Source of the DNA: Candidatus Daviesbacteria bacterium GW2011_GWA1_41_61
GTDB lineage: Bacteria > Patescibacteriota > Microgenomatia > Daviesbacterales > UBA10151
Length of the DNA stretch: 49,109 nucleotides
NCBI GenBank assembly: GCA_000997385.1
Contig: LCBT01000002.1
Coordinates: forward strand, 70,315 to 119,423
Direction: 5' to 3'
Numbering within the stretch: the first letter of the stretch is position 1; the number at the start of each line of letters is the position of its first letter. The notes under the pieces are model-generated. The model was not told the origin of the DNA, made no database searches, and saw only the letters and a list, made by a program, of their open reading frames with translations. Below are positions 17,931 through 27,225 of the stretch, one piece after another. The position numbers and the translations under genes were made by a program.

Positions 17931-18330
17931 ACTACTAGATTATCTAGAAAATTTAATTAGCCAGGTAGAGAGTAAAGAAGTTACACTTAATAAGCTTGAA
18001 GAAGGTATGGATTTTATGTTTGCTGTTGAGCGGAGAATGCAGCTCATGATTGAGACCACAATAAATATAGCCGAACATATCGTCGCTGGCTTAAACCTAG
18101 CACACCCGGAAACTGCAAAGGATGTTTTCTTGGTTTTAGGGAAAGAAGGGATTATCACCCAGGAACTGGCTCAAAAACTGGCAAATGCGGCAGGATTTAG
18201 GAATATCCTAGTCCATGATTACCTGGACGTTGACTTAAAAATAGTGGCCGAAGCATCCACCACAGGCTTAGATGATTTGCGGCAATTTGCTACTTGTATC
18301 CGGCAATTTATAGAAAAACAGCATAATTAA
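17902..18330 (+). CDS. HepT-like (DUF86) ribonuclease toxin
   Basis: RX4HXY motif RNILVHDY; four-helix HEPN pattern. Confidence 0.88.
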   Translation: MALEKNLLFKLLDYLENLISQVESKEVTLNKLEEGMDFMFAVERRMQLMIETTINIAEHIVAGLNLAHPETAKDVFLVLGKEGIITQELAQKLANAAGFRNILVHDYLDVDLKIVAEASTTGLDDLRQFATCIRQFIEKQHN

Positions 18331-18461
18331 ATCCCAATTTTCCAATCCCGGTTTGTCTTGGTTTTTGATTCCTGATTTTTTTAACTAAGTCCTAAGTCTA
18401 ACTCAGTACTCAACTCAACGCTTACTTGCAAAGAAACTTGACTTTCAGTAAGCTAAAAGTA

Positions 18462-20150
18462 ATGGTTAAGAAAGGATTTCTACTCCTATTTAGTCTATTG
18501 TCAATATTTGTAGTATTAGCAATTATTGCACAAAGCGCCGAAGCTGCCACAAATCAGTGTAACGGAAGTGGAATCTTAGTAGGGCCTGTGTACTTAAATA
18601 CCATAAATGTTTCAGATCCGGATTACTACAGTTTAGGAGGTTTTAAGATTGCGGTTCGGGTAGAACAAATAACTCCTACTGCTGGGGTTGAGCCTGGGTA
18701 TTTTTTTGCAAATAGTACTGATAGCTGTGGAACTGGTTGTATACGAGCACCAGCATTTTGTGTAAGCATCATAAACAGCCAGGGAAAAAGCTTAGCTGAT
18801 TCCACAAACAGAGTAAGAGTTGTCCTCCCCTCAGAAACACTCATAGACGGGACCTATTTCAAGGGCTTATTAAGGACTAATACTACCGACCCAGGCGGAA
18901 CTATCACTCTCCGAGAATCATCTGAATATATAAAAACTGTTGAAGCAGACCTTAATAAGCCCAGCACTGAGTTAGGGGAGATTCACTACTCTTGGAACCC
19001 ACCCTCAAATCTAATAAGTAACCCAACTTTAACAGCTAATCCTACTGTAGTATTAGTAAATGAACCTAAAGATGTTTATCTTACTATGAATTTAGGTTCA
19101 CGGCTTACTAATAGATACGATTTTGTCATACAAAATCCTAGTGCTAGCTTTAAAGGTGTAGGACAGATTGTCTGCCAAGCACCCCAGAACAGATTAAATC
19201 CTCAATGTGTAATTCGAACTGACAGAAGTCCTCCGGAATGGTTTAAAAATATCTCAATAAACACCACCACTGACGCACTAACCGGACAATCTTCGACGGT
19301 TGCTATCTTAGTTATACAAAACGCCAACACCCTGCCAGAAGAAACCTACCGACCAGAACTAACTCCAGTTGGATTACCGCAAGTTTCAACCTCTTTTGAA
19401 GTGACCTCCAAAGTAAGCACTTTGAATGATGTAAAGCCAGTGCTGGTGCCCTCGACTCTTGATACTAAGGCGACATCTAACGCAAAGATTGAAATTCATT
19501 TAGAAAATGGGACGAGTGACTTTTATTATGCTTACCCAAAACCTGAATTTAAGTGGCAAATACAACTGAGTCCACCAGAATACAGCGCCTTTAGATATAT
19601 AACACTCCCAAATACTGTTGATACAAAAAACAGCGCAACCTTTCAATTGACTCCTCAAGGGTTATTACCCAACCCCTCCGATTCTCAAGGTTATAAAATA
19701 GAGGTTAAAGACACTAGTGGAAACCTTAGAGGAGTAGCCTATCTAAAGGTAACAGGCACTAGGGATTCACCTCCACCTAGAAACACAGGTGGTGATCCTG
19801 TAAAGTGTAAAACCGGGGATCCAAAATGTACCTCAGCTGCTGGGATACCATGCACTAACGGAATTTTAACTGCTATTGGCTGTGTGCCGACAGATCCTGC
19901 TGAACTTGTTAAAGGATTGATGAAGCTTTTTGCCGGAGCCGGAGGGGCGATAGCCTTACTGCTGATGGCTTTTGGGGCCATTCAGATGATCACCTCTCAA
20001 GGCAGCCCGGAGGGGATTAAAGCCGGACAAGAAAGGTTTACTTCTGCTGCTTTAGGACTGCTGTTTATTATCTTCTCTGTCTTGTTGTTGGAGATTATCG
20101 GCGTTAATATATTAGGACTAGATCAATTTGGAATAGGGTTTAATCGATGA
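18462..20150 (+). CDS. Secreted protein with C-terminal T4SS pilin-like domain
   Basis: Signal peptide MVKKGFLLLFSLLSIFVVLAIIAQSAEA; C-term LFAGAGGAIALLLMAFGAIQMITSQGSPEGIKAGQERFTSAALGLLFIIFSVLLLEIIGVNIL. Alternative TTG start at 18426. Confidence 0.7.
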   Translation: MVKKGFLLLFSLLSIFVVLAIIAQSAEAATNQCNGSGILVGPVYLNTINVSDPDYYSLGGFKIAVRVEQITPTAGVEPGYFFANSTDSCGTGCIRAPAFCVSIINSQGKSLADSTNRVRVVLPSETLIDGTYFKGLLRTNTTDPGGTITLRESSEYIKTVEADLNKPSTELGEIHYSWNPPSNLISNPTLTANPTVVLVNEPKDVYLTMNLGSRLTNRYDFVIQNPSASFKGVGQIVCQAPQNRLNPQCVIRTDRSPPEWFKNISINTTTDALTGQSSTVAILVIQNANTLPEETYRPELTPVGLPQVSTSFEVTSKVSTLNDVKPVLVPSTLDTKATSNAKIEIHLENGTSDFYYAYPKPEFKWQIQLSPPEYSAFRYITLPNTVDTKNSATFQLTPQGLLPNPSDSQGYKIEVKDTSGNLRGVAYLKVTGTRDSPPPRNTGGDPVKCKTGDPKCTSAAGIPCTNGILTAIGCVPTDPAELVKGLMKLFAGAGGAIALLLMAFGAIQMITSQGSPEGIKAGQERFTSAALGLLFIIFSVLLLEIIGVNILGLDQFGIGFNR

Positions 20151-20455
20151 AACAGTTAGCCTTACAACTTGGCGGTTATGATGTTGGTAAGTTTCCAGGG
20201 CTAAATGACAACTTAAGAAATGCTACCCTGGGTTCAGCTCTATCCCAGGTTTTAAATATTGTTTTTGTTGTAGCGGGCTTTTTAATGTTCTTTTGGGCTT
20301 TTTGGGGAGTTTTTGAATATATCTTTGCCGGAGGCAATAAAGAAGGTTTGGGCAAAGCCCGGGCCAAAATCACCTGGGCCATTGTGGGTTTTATTATTTT
20401 ATCTTTAGCTTTTGCCATCAGCCAATATATTGAACAGCTCTTTCCGGCTAAGTAA
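20147..20455 (+). CDS. T4SS pilin-like (TrbC/VirB2-type) membrane protein 1
   Basis: Two TM; EYIFAGGNKEGLGKARAKITWAIVGFIILSLAF. Confidence 0.75.
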   Translation: MKQLALQLGGYDVGKFPGLNDNLRNATLGSALSQVLNIVFVVAGFLMFFWAFWGVFEYIFAGGNKEGLGKARAKITWAIVGFIILSLAFAISQYIEQLFPAK

Positions 20456-20457
20456 CA

Positions 20458-20778
20458 ATGTTTAATTTAATCCAACCGGTTTATGCTCAAGGGTCAGTGT
20501 CTTTAAAAACTACCTACGGCTTTGGGTGGATTGGCAGCCTTTCTGAGGCTTTAGGCAGGCTTACAGGCCCAGCTTTTGCCATTGCTGCTGTGGCAGTAGC
20601 TTTTTATTTTTTAATTGGAGCTATTAAATATCTCACTTCCGCCGGAGATAAAAACGCCGTGGCTTCCGGGCGGGATATGATCACTCATGCTATCATTGGT
20701 TTTATGTTGTTAATCTTTTTGTTTTTGATTTTGCAATATTTGCCCGGGGCCATAGGAGTAGGCAATCCCTTATTTTAA
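20458..20778 (+). CDS. T4SS pilin-like membrane protein 2
   Basis: KYLTSAGDKNAVASGRDMITHAIIGFMLLIFLFLILQYL. Confidence 0.75.
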   Translation: MFNLIQPVYAQGSVSLKTTYGFGWIGSLSEALGRLTGPAFAIAAVAVAFYFLIGAIKYLTSAGDKNAVASGRDMITHAIIGFMLLIFLFLILQYLPGAIGVGNPLF

Positions 20779-20779
20779 G

Positions 20780-21187
20780 ATGAGAAATATTTTTAAACCT
20801 TTATTTTTAATCACAGTCATCTTTCTTTTGTTAACATGGGGATCATCCCCGGCTTTAGCTCTCCCGGCAGATGTTGACTCAGTCCTAGGAAAAATTATTC
20901 CCCCGCCTCAAGTCAGCGGTTTAGGTGTTGGAGCCGCCGGCATCAGCCGGGTTTTAAGCAATATTATCATCATTATCTTTGTAGTGGCCTCCATCCTTTT
21001 TGTCTTTATGGTAGTTATCAGCGCTCTGCAGTGGATTGTCTCAGGGGGAGACAAGGAAGCTGTAGCTAAAGCCCGGTCCAGGTTAACTTATGCCATTATT
21101 GGCATTGTTCTACTCGCCCTGTCTTTTCTAATCTTAAGAGTAATCGGCCAAATCACCGGCTTTTCCTTCTTTAAAGGTAGTGCTTGA
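20780..21187 (+). CDS. T4SS pilin-like membrane protein 3
   Basis: Signal peptide; QWIVSGGDKEAVAKARSRLTYAIIGIVLLALSFLILRVI. Confidence 0.78.
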   Translation: MRNIFKPLFLITVIFLLLTWGSSPALALPADVDSVLGKIIPPPQVSGLGVGAAGISRVLSNIIIIIFVVASILFVFMVVISALQWIVSGGDKEAVAKARSRLTYAIIGIVLLALSFLILRVIGQITGFSFFKGSA

Positions 21188-21222
21188 CAAGTGGGTTTTA
21201 ATATCTCTAATATTAACTTAGT

Positions 21223-21720
21223 ATGAAAAAAGCAGTGGCTACTTTAGGCAGTTTAGGATTTTTAGCTTTTTCTTCTGTCGCTTTAGCCGAAACTCCTATT
21301 GATATCAACATCAATATCCCTTCTCAAGGAGTTAACCCCTTTATTTCAATTGGCACTCTTATTTCCAACGCTTTAATCATTGTTTTTGTTGTTGCCGCCA
21401 TCTTAGTCCTTTTCTACTTAGTCATTGGAGCTTTCCAATGGATTACCTCCGGGGGAGAGAAGGAAGCTGTTGGTCATGCCCGTTCCAGGATCACCCATGC
21501 CTTAATTGGCTTGGCTATTTTAGCCTTAGCTTTCTTAATTACCAGAGTCGCCGGACAGATTGTGGGCATTGATATTTTAAACATTCAAAGAATCCCAACC
21601 TTAAGTCAACCTTGCCCTGCTGGCACCGTTTTTGATCCTACTTCCAGCCAACAAACAGGTCAAACTGTTTGTATCCCTGAGGCCCAACCTCCAGCAGGAA
21701 CTTCTGGTATCACCCGTTAA
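21223..21720 (+). CDS. T4SS pilin-like membrane protein 4
   Basis: QWITSGGEKEAVGHARSRITHALIGLAILALAFLITRVAGQIVGIDIL. Confidence 0.78.
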   Translation: MKKAVATLGSLGFLAFSSVALAETPIDININIPSQGVNPFISIGTLISNALIIVFVVAAILVLFYLVIGAFQWITSGGEKEAVGHARSRITHALIGLAILALAFLITRVAGQIVGIDILNIQRIPTLSQPCPAGTVFDPTSSQQTGQTVCIPEAQPPAGTSGITR

Positions 21721-21761
21721 AAGTGTTGCTAAATCCATCATCAATATAGTATCTTTGATAT

Positions 21762-22070
21762 ATGAATGCTCCGGGAATCCTCCAACTGCAAAAACTGTTG
21801 CAACAGTTGATTGGCATGATAGTGCCTTTGGCTTTTATAGCTTTAACCGTCATGCTGGTGTGGGGAGGGATTAAATATATTACCTCGGGAGGAGATTCTA
21901 AAGCCCTCTCTTCCGCTAACGCCACTGTTACCTGGGCTCTTTTAGGAATCCTTTTTTTAGTCATTGCCTGGCTGGTTTTAAGATTAATTGAGGCCTTTAC
22001 CGGAGTCCAGGTTACCCAATTTTGCTTAGGTTTTCCCGGAGCAGAGACTTTTTGCGGAAGCACAGAATAG
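21762..22070 (+). CDS. T4SS pilin-like membrane protein 5
   Basis: KYITSGGDSKALSSANATVTWALLGILFLVIAWLVLRLI. Confidence 0.75.
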   Translation: MNAPGILQLQKLLQQLIGMIVPLAFIALTVMLVWGGIKYITSGGDSKALSSANATVTWALLGILFLVIAWLVLRLIEAFTGVQVTQFCLGFPGAETFCGSTE

Positions 22071-22080
22071 AATTCTAATA

Positions 22081-23532
22081 ATGAGCATACTGCCTGCCCT
22101 TTGGAAAAAAAATCAGCCCTTAAGCATCCTATTTCTGTGTCTTGTGGTAGCAATGCTGCTTTTTTTTAATCCTTCCACTAAAGCTTATGTCGATCCCGGG
22201 ACAGGCTCTGAACCGTCCCCTACCCCCATCCCTTGCCAATCAACATACACCCGTTATTGTGACGGTAACTCGGTTTGGGAAAAAGACAGCTGTAATGGAG
22301 CTTATAAAATACAAGACTGTGATGTGGGGAATGATCAAAGATGTACCCAAGGCCCGGGGTTTACCAATGGCCGCTGTGTCAAATATTATCACACTGCAAT
22401 GTCCATCAACCCCAATCCTCCCGAGCTGGGGAATAATGATGTTAAAGTCATTATCCAAGGGACTAAATCCTGTAATGCCTCCGGCTTTACCTTCTACCCT
22501 GATTTAGGACTGGGGACCCTCAGTGATTTTAAAAACACCTTATGCCAGGCCCAAGACATTAAGCCTTTAGGCTGCTCGGGGACAGGAGATCAGGCTTGTA
22601 CCTGGTCGGGAACTTGTGTAGCCCGGATGATGAAAACTTCCATTACTGATCCCAACTTTTATAACAGCTATTTTCAAGCTACTTTTAATTCTAATGCCAG
22701 CTTGGCTGGAGACAGGATTGGTGACTGCAGCTCTAGCACCCAATATTATGTTGATCCCTTGCCTTGTGATCAGGTACGCACTCCTATTTTTGACACCATT
22801 GTCTCCAAACTATTTCCTTCTGCCAGTAATAGTGGTCAGATAGTTTCCGCTACCATGGAAGATGACCGCCGGGAGGTAAAATTTTTAAGCCAAGTTGAAC
22901 TCCCCAAAGAAGCTACTTTTACTCCCACTCCTAAAGTACCTACACCTCCCCCTGCCGACCCCTTATCACTCTTCCATCAAACAGGTTTACAAACGGGCTT
23001 TTTTGGTTATATTCAAAGGCTGTTTTGCAGCAATCCCTTATTAAAACTAACTGGATTTTTTATCTGCCCCGCTGATGTTAATTTAGCTGTCTCTTTAGGG
23101 ACAGAGCAACCGGCCGCTGAGGAATCAAAAAACTTGGTGACTTTATCCCAAGTTTTAAGAAACAGCAAGGTAGCCCCGGAAATTGTCCCTTCTCCGGCCC
23201 CTAAAGGGTGCTATATCCAAGACATTTTAGTTTTAGGGGAGATGACAGAGGGGGATAAAGATTTAGACAAAATCAGCGGCAGCTTGTCCGGCTCAGATTA
23301 TACCGGTTATTATCTGGAGAACATCCCCAAACTGGAAGGGATCAAGATTGCTACCAAATCTGACGGTTTAAGCTACAATGGAACAGAAGTGCCGGGAGAA
23401 GAGCGTTCCCGCTATTTAAACTGCGGACAAGAGGTCCAAAATCAGGCTCTTTTCCCTCCTATACCCGATCTTCATCCAGGACTGGACTTAACTGTCCAAA
23501 AAAACAGATGCCTGCCCACCCTAACCCCCTAG
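22081..23532 (+). CDS. Secreted Cys-rich protein of the T4SS-like locus
   Basis: Signal sequence; CQSTYTRYCDGNSVWEKDSCNGAYKIQDCDVGNDQRCTQGPG...; co-directional with flanking T4SS genes. Confidence 0.65.
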   Translation: MSILPALWKKNQPLSILFLCLVVAMLLFFNPSTKAYVDPGTGSEPSPTPIPCQSTYTRYCDGNSVWEKDSCNGAYKIQDCDVGNDQRCTQGPGFTNGRCVKYYHTAMSINPNPPELGNNDVKVIIQGTKSCNASGFTFYPDLGLGTLSDFKNTLCQAQDIKPLGCSGTGDQACTWSGTCVARMMKTSITDPNFYNSYFQATFNSNASLAGDRIGDCSSSTQYYVDPLPCDQVRTPIFDTIVSKLFPSASNSGQIVSATMEDDRREVKFLSQVELPKEATFTPTPKVPTPPPADPLSLFHQTGLQTGFFGYIQRLFCSNPLLKLTGFFICPADVNLAVSLGTEQPAAEESKNLVTLSQVLRNSKVAPEIVPSPAPKGCYIQDILVLGEMTEGDKDLDKISGSLSGSDYTGYYLENIPKLEGIKIATKSDGLSYNGTEVPGEERSRYLNCGQEVQNQALFPPIPDLHPGLDLTVQKNRCLPTLTP

Positions 23533-23567
23533 TTGCAAATTAGGGAAAAATTAGCTAGTCTAAAACT

Positions 23568-25103
23568 ATGTCTGCCCTAAAGCTAATTCTTAGTTGTTTA
23601 ATCTTTACTCTCACGCTCTTTCTATCCACTACTCCAACCCAAGCAGCTTTTACTGATGCCAACGCTGCCACTTGGAGACCGGAACAGCAGTCAGCTTACA
23701 CTACCGATAATTTAGTTTTTGGCTTTCTTTGCCAAATGGTCCGTATTCAAGGCTGCCCGGTCAAGATAGTTGATGAAGCTGGTAAAGTCAAAATCGCTCT
23801 TTATGATGGTCCCCCTGGAGGTGGGGCTCTAGCTGAGATTAGTGGTTTAACTGTTGCCTTATATAACCCCCCAATTTCTTCTGTGGAATATCTAGCTAAT
23901 CTAGGTGAAAGTATTGGTCTTTCTCCAAAACCAGCCTACGCCCAAGTAACAGGTTCCGGAGAAGGAATTATTAAACCAGTCTTTAAACTATGGGAGGCAG
24001 CTAGAAACTTAGCTCTTTTAGCCTTTATTATAGTCTTTTTGGTGGTAGGGATTATGATTATGTTCAGGCAAAAAATCAGCCCTCAGGCTGTTATCGGAGT
24101 CCAACAAGCTCTTCCTAGTTTAATAATTGGCTTAATTTTAGTAACTTTCAGTTATTTTATCACAGCATTACTAGTAGATGTTTCCTTTGTCGGTATTAGA
24201 GTTATCTCGGAACTTTTCATAAAGGCCGGGCCTAATGTCTTTAATGAAAATAATATTCGAGCTATAGCCCAAGATTCAAATATCCTCAATCTTTTTAGCT
24301 CGGCAGCAGGGATTACTTTGGAAAATATTGATGATGTTGGCCAATCTTTAACTAATACAACCCGCGATATTTGGGGCGGACTTCCTATCCTTATTCCCAT
24401 AGTAATTGGAACTCTTGTAGGGCTTTTGGCGGGACCATGGGGGGCAGCTTTTGGCTTTCTGGGGGGGCTTACTACAGGCTTAGTGGCACCCGATGCAGTA
24501 CCTAATCTTATCAGTCTTTTGATTTCTCTCATTTTAGTAGTTGCTTTGTTTATTCAAATGTTTAGGCTCTTTTTTGGGCTTCTAGGGGCCTATATCTCTA
24601 TTCTGGTAAGCACTATTGCCGGTCCGTTTTATATACTTTTTGGCTCTATCCCCGGAAGAGGAGGATCAATTAGCAGTTGGATTAAATCTATTGTGGCGAA
24701 TGCTTTAATCTTTCCCGCGGTTTTTGCCATGTTTTTATTCGCCGGAGCCATCCTTGGTAACACAAGCCCTGCTGATTGGAAGGTCTCTCCCCCGCTTTTC
24801 GGAGGTTTAACAGCTGAACTTTTAAGATTCCTTATTGCTTACGGCATACTGTTGAGTACCCCCGCCATTCCGGATATGGTCAGGAATGCTTTAGGTGTTA
24901 AAGGCCCGCAAGGAATTGGCCAAGCAGCTCTGGGTGGATTTATGGGTGGATTTGGAGTAGCCCAGGCAGGTTACAACAGGTGGACTGATCCATATAGACA
25001 AGTACAAAAAGCATGGGAGGAAAATCGAACAAAAGCTCGTGCCGGACTACCGGCAGCGCCTGTAACCCCACGACGACCTTATCGAGGCTTCCCCTGGTTT
25101 TAA
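23568..25103 (+). CDS. VirB6/TrbL-like polytopic membrane protein
   Basis: Signal peptide then about 7 TM segments, including LALLAFIIVFLVVGIMIMFRQKISPQAVIGVQQALPSLIIGLILVTFSYFITALLVD and LISLILVVALFIQMFRLFFGLLGAYISILVSTIAGPFYILFG. Confidence 0.75.
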   Translation: MSALKLILSCLIFTLTLFLSTTPTQAAFTDANAATWRPEQQSAYTTDNLVFGFLCQMVRIQGCPVKIVDEAGKVKIALYDGPPGGGALAEISGLTVALYNPPISSVEYLANLGESIGLSPKPAYAQVTGSGEGIIKPVFKLWEAARNLALLAFIIVFLVVGIMIMFRQKISPQAVIGVQQALPSLIIGLILVTFSYFITALLVDVSFVGIRVISELFIKAGPNVFNENNIRAIAQDSNILNLFSSAAGITLENIDDVGQSLTNTTRDIWGGLPILIPIVIGTLVGLLAGPWGAAFGFLGGLTTGLVAPDAVPNLISLLISLILVVALFIQMFRLFFGLLGAYISILVSTIAGPFYILFGSIPGRGGSISSWIKSIVANALIFPAVFAMFLFAGAILGNTSPADWKVSPPLFGGLTAELLRFLIAYGILLSTPAIPDMVRNALGVKGPQGIGQAALGGFMGGFGVAQAGYNRWTDPYRQVQKAWEENRTKARAGLPAAPVTPRRPYRGFPWF

Positions 25104-25123
25104 TGTAGGATATAAAAACAACA

Positions 25124-27121
25124 CTACTTTAGAGAAAATGCTTGTTTAAAGAATGCCTTAATCATTTCCCAGATAGCTCCGACATGATTTAAGCCGCTAG
25201 CACTAACTTTAAACCATTTTATCATATTGTTTAATACAGGAATCTTACTCAAAACACGATTTCTAACAATAACATTATTTTTCAAAATTTCTTCTTGTTC
25301 TTTGTTTATTAAATTACGATCTCGGCTTACACGAAGCCTATTATCAACGGCAAAACTGGATTGATTCTCATAATGAAACACTTTTTTAAGGTCATCCATG
25401 CTAAAAACAGCTAAATGTTCAATTAGATAGGCCATTTGTTCGTGTTGTTCCTCCGCCGGAAGGTAACTAAAGGCTTCTTTAAAATCTTTAAGAGACTGAT
25501 CAAAATTACTGATAGCTTCAGGGTTATACAAAAGTCTAGGCCCCTCCTCATTAAACATCTTTCTGACCTTATCTCCACCTTTAATCCTTAAAGAAGCAGC
25601 AAGCCTAAACCCAAAATCTCCACCCCAGCTCTTTAATTGCTCTTTTACAGACCCCCTCATAGAAAGAGTAATTAAGGGCAATACTCCAACATAAGTAGCT
25701 TTCTTTAAAGGCTCCGTTCCAGGCTCTCCTGGCTTTGATTCTTCAGTTCGCATATATCTTATTGGATTTTGTTGTCTCCCTTTAATTAAGAGTGGAGCCC
25801 TACCTTGTAAGGAGTTTTTAAAATCTATGTCATCCCAACGGTCCTGATAAAGTTGTCTCCAGGCTCTATCCCAAGCCATGCCTATTAAATACGGTTTTTC
25901 TTTGCGTACTTTCTCTAAAACCTTTCCTTGATCTGTGCTTGGGTTATGTACCTGCGGATCAGCCAAATTAATGGTATCCCGCCCATATTTAAGAATAACC
26001 CTGTCTAAAAATATAGGATTTCCAGCTTTGTCTACCAATCCATCTAGCTCTGCAGATTGTCCTGTCAAATTGTAAGCCACTTCACCTAAAGCGATATTAC
26101 GGCTTACCCGATCAACAATCTTTCTGGCAGCGATTTTTTTAGGATCATCATCTGGCAAAGCTAAAATACTGTCTATAAAAATTTTTTCAGCTAGGCTTAA
26201 ACTGGCATCTATTTTATCTCTATCCTCAGGTTTTAACTTATCTATTCCTACCAAAAAAAATTGATCAGCTTTACAAAGCGCCAACAATCTTTCAGGTCTA
26301 AATAAGGCATCCGGTGTCCCAAACTTCTTGGCAAAACGCCTTCCTTCTGGATTATCACCAAAAATACCTCTAAGTAATTCTAATTTCTTTTCGGGGCTAA
26401 GTTGAGCGTCTTTGGTTCTCCAAAATGTGGCGTTATCTAAAGCATCAAGAGATTGATCCATCCCGCCAAGACTCAAAATTATCTCATGATCTTTGCCACC
26501 CATTCCTATGATAGTATCAGCATAAAGATCAACCGCTCCCTCTCCTAAAGCATATCCTAAGTTTTTATAGGTATAACGTGATCTTAACATGTCCCTCAAC
26601 GCCACCTGTAACTCCCCTCTGCCTGCTAACTCAGATGTTATTGCCTGAAGTAATTGGGAACCGACATTTTCATCAAATTTACCCGGTTCCCTCTCTTCAA
26701 CCCGAATTTGTTCTTCTAAAATCTCCCAGGCATTATCATCGCTAACATCTTTAGGGAAAAAATAACGAGGTAACTCTCTTGTCTTCTCAGCTCGTGCCTC
26801 AGCTGCTACTCTAGCGGCTCTTTCTCTCTCAGTTTCTTCTTTTGCTTCTCTGGCTACTCTTACTGCCTCTGCAGCCTGTGCTTTGGCAGCCACAATGTCT
26901 CTTCTCAACTCATCCATCTCTCCAGGATTTCCCCCCCCAGGAGCTGGTCTATCAGGAGTCTTATCACTATCCCCTCCACCAGAAGGGTTAGCGCCTTCGG
27001 GATTTAAAGGGTCTTTGTTTCCGCTATCCTTGCCTCCACCCGAGCCTTCTGTCCCGGTATTTGGAGCCTGGAAAACTTCCGGACTATATTGTGATCCATC
27101 AGTCATAAATTCTTTGGACAT
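25124..27121 (-). CDS. Large hypothetical protein with Gly/Pro-rich N-terminus and coiled coil, convergent to the VirB6-like gene
   Basis: Start MSKEFMTDGSQ preceded by AGGAGG; no recognised domain; ~665 aa. Confidence 0.75.
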   Translation of the reverse strand: MSKEFMTDGSQYSPEVFQAPNTGTEGSGGGKDSGNKDPLNPEGANPSGGGDSDKTPDRPAPGGGNPGEMDELRRDIVAAKAQAAEAVRVAREAKEETERERAARVAAEARAEKTRELPRYFFPKDVSDDNAWEILEEQIRVEEREPGKFDENVGSQLLQAITSELAGRGELQVALRDMLRSRYTYKNLGYALGEGAVDLYADTIIGMGGKDHEIILSLGGMDQSLDALDNATFWRTKDAQLSPEKKLELLRGIFGDNPEGRRFAKKFGTPDALFRPERLLALCKADQFFLVGIDKLKPEDRDKIDASLSLAEKIFIDSILALPDDDPKKIAARKIVDRVSRNIALGEVAYNLTGQSAELDGLVDKAGNPIFLDRVILKYGRDTINLADPQVHNPSTDQGKVLEKVRKEKPYLIGMAWDRAWRQLYQDRWDDIDFKNSLQGRAPLLIKGRQQNPIRYMRTEESKPGEPGTEPLKKATYVGVLPLITLSMRGSVKEQLKSWGGDFGFRLAASLRIKGGDKVRKMFNEEGPRLLYNPEAISNFDQSLKDFKEAFSYLPAEEQHEQMAYLIEHLAVFSMDDLKKVFHYENQSSFAVDNRLRVSRDRNLINKEQEEILKNNVIVRNRVLSKIPVLNNMIKWFKVSASGLNHVGAIWEMIKAFFKQAFSLK
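26931..26938. repeat. Poly-C tract (G8 on coding strand) in the N-terminal linker of the 25124..27121 ORF
   Basis: aggatttccccccccaggagc, coding PGGGNPG on minus strand. Confidence 0.85.
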
Positions 27122-27225
27122 AAACCCTCCTTTCCTAAAAAAGCCCATAATTATAGCACTTTGGGAGAGTTCTGTCAAGATTTAGTGTAAGCTTAAAACA
27201 AGACTAAAGTCAAATTTTTTAATGT

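Noticed and set aside
18331-18425. Repetitive-looking intergenic text (cctaagtctaactcagtactcaactcaac)
   Set aside because: No clear repeat unit or structure; likely simple AT-rich spacer.
21632-22153. ORFs 21632..21874 (+) and 21710..22153 (-)
   Set aside because: Overlap pilin-like genes in other frames with no hydrophobic pattern or RBS.
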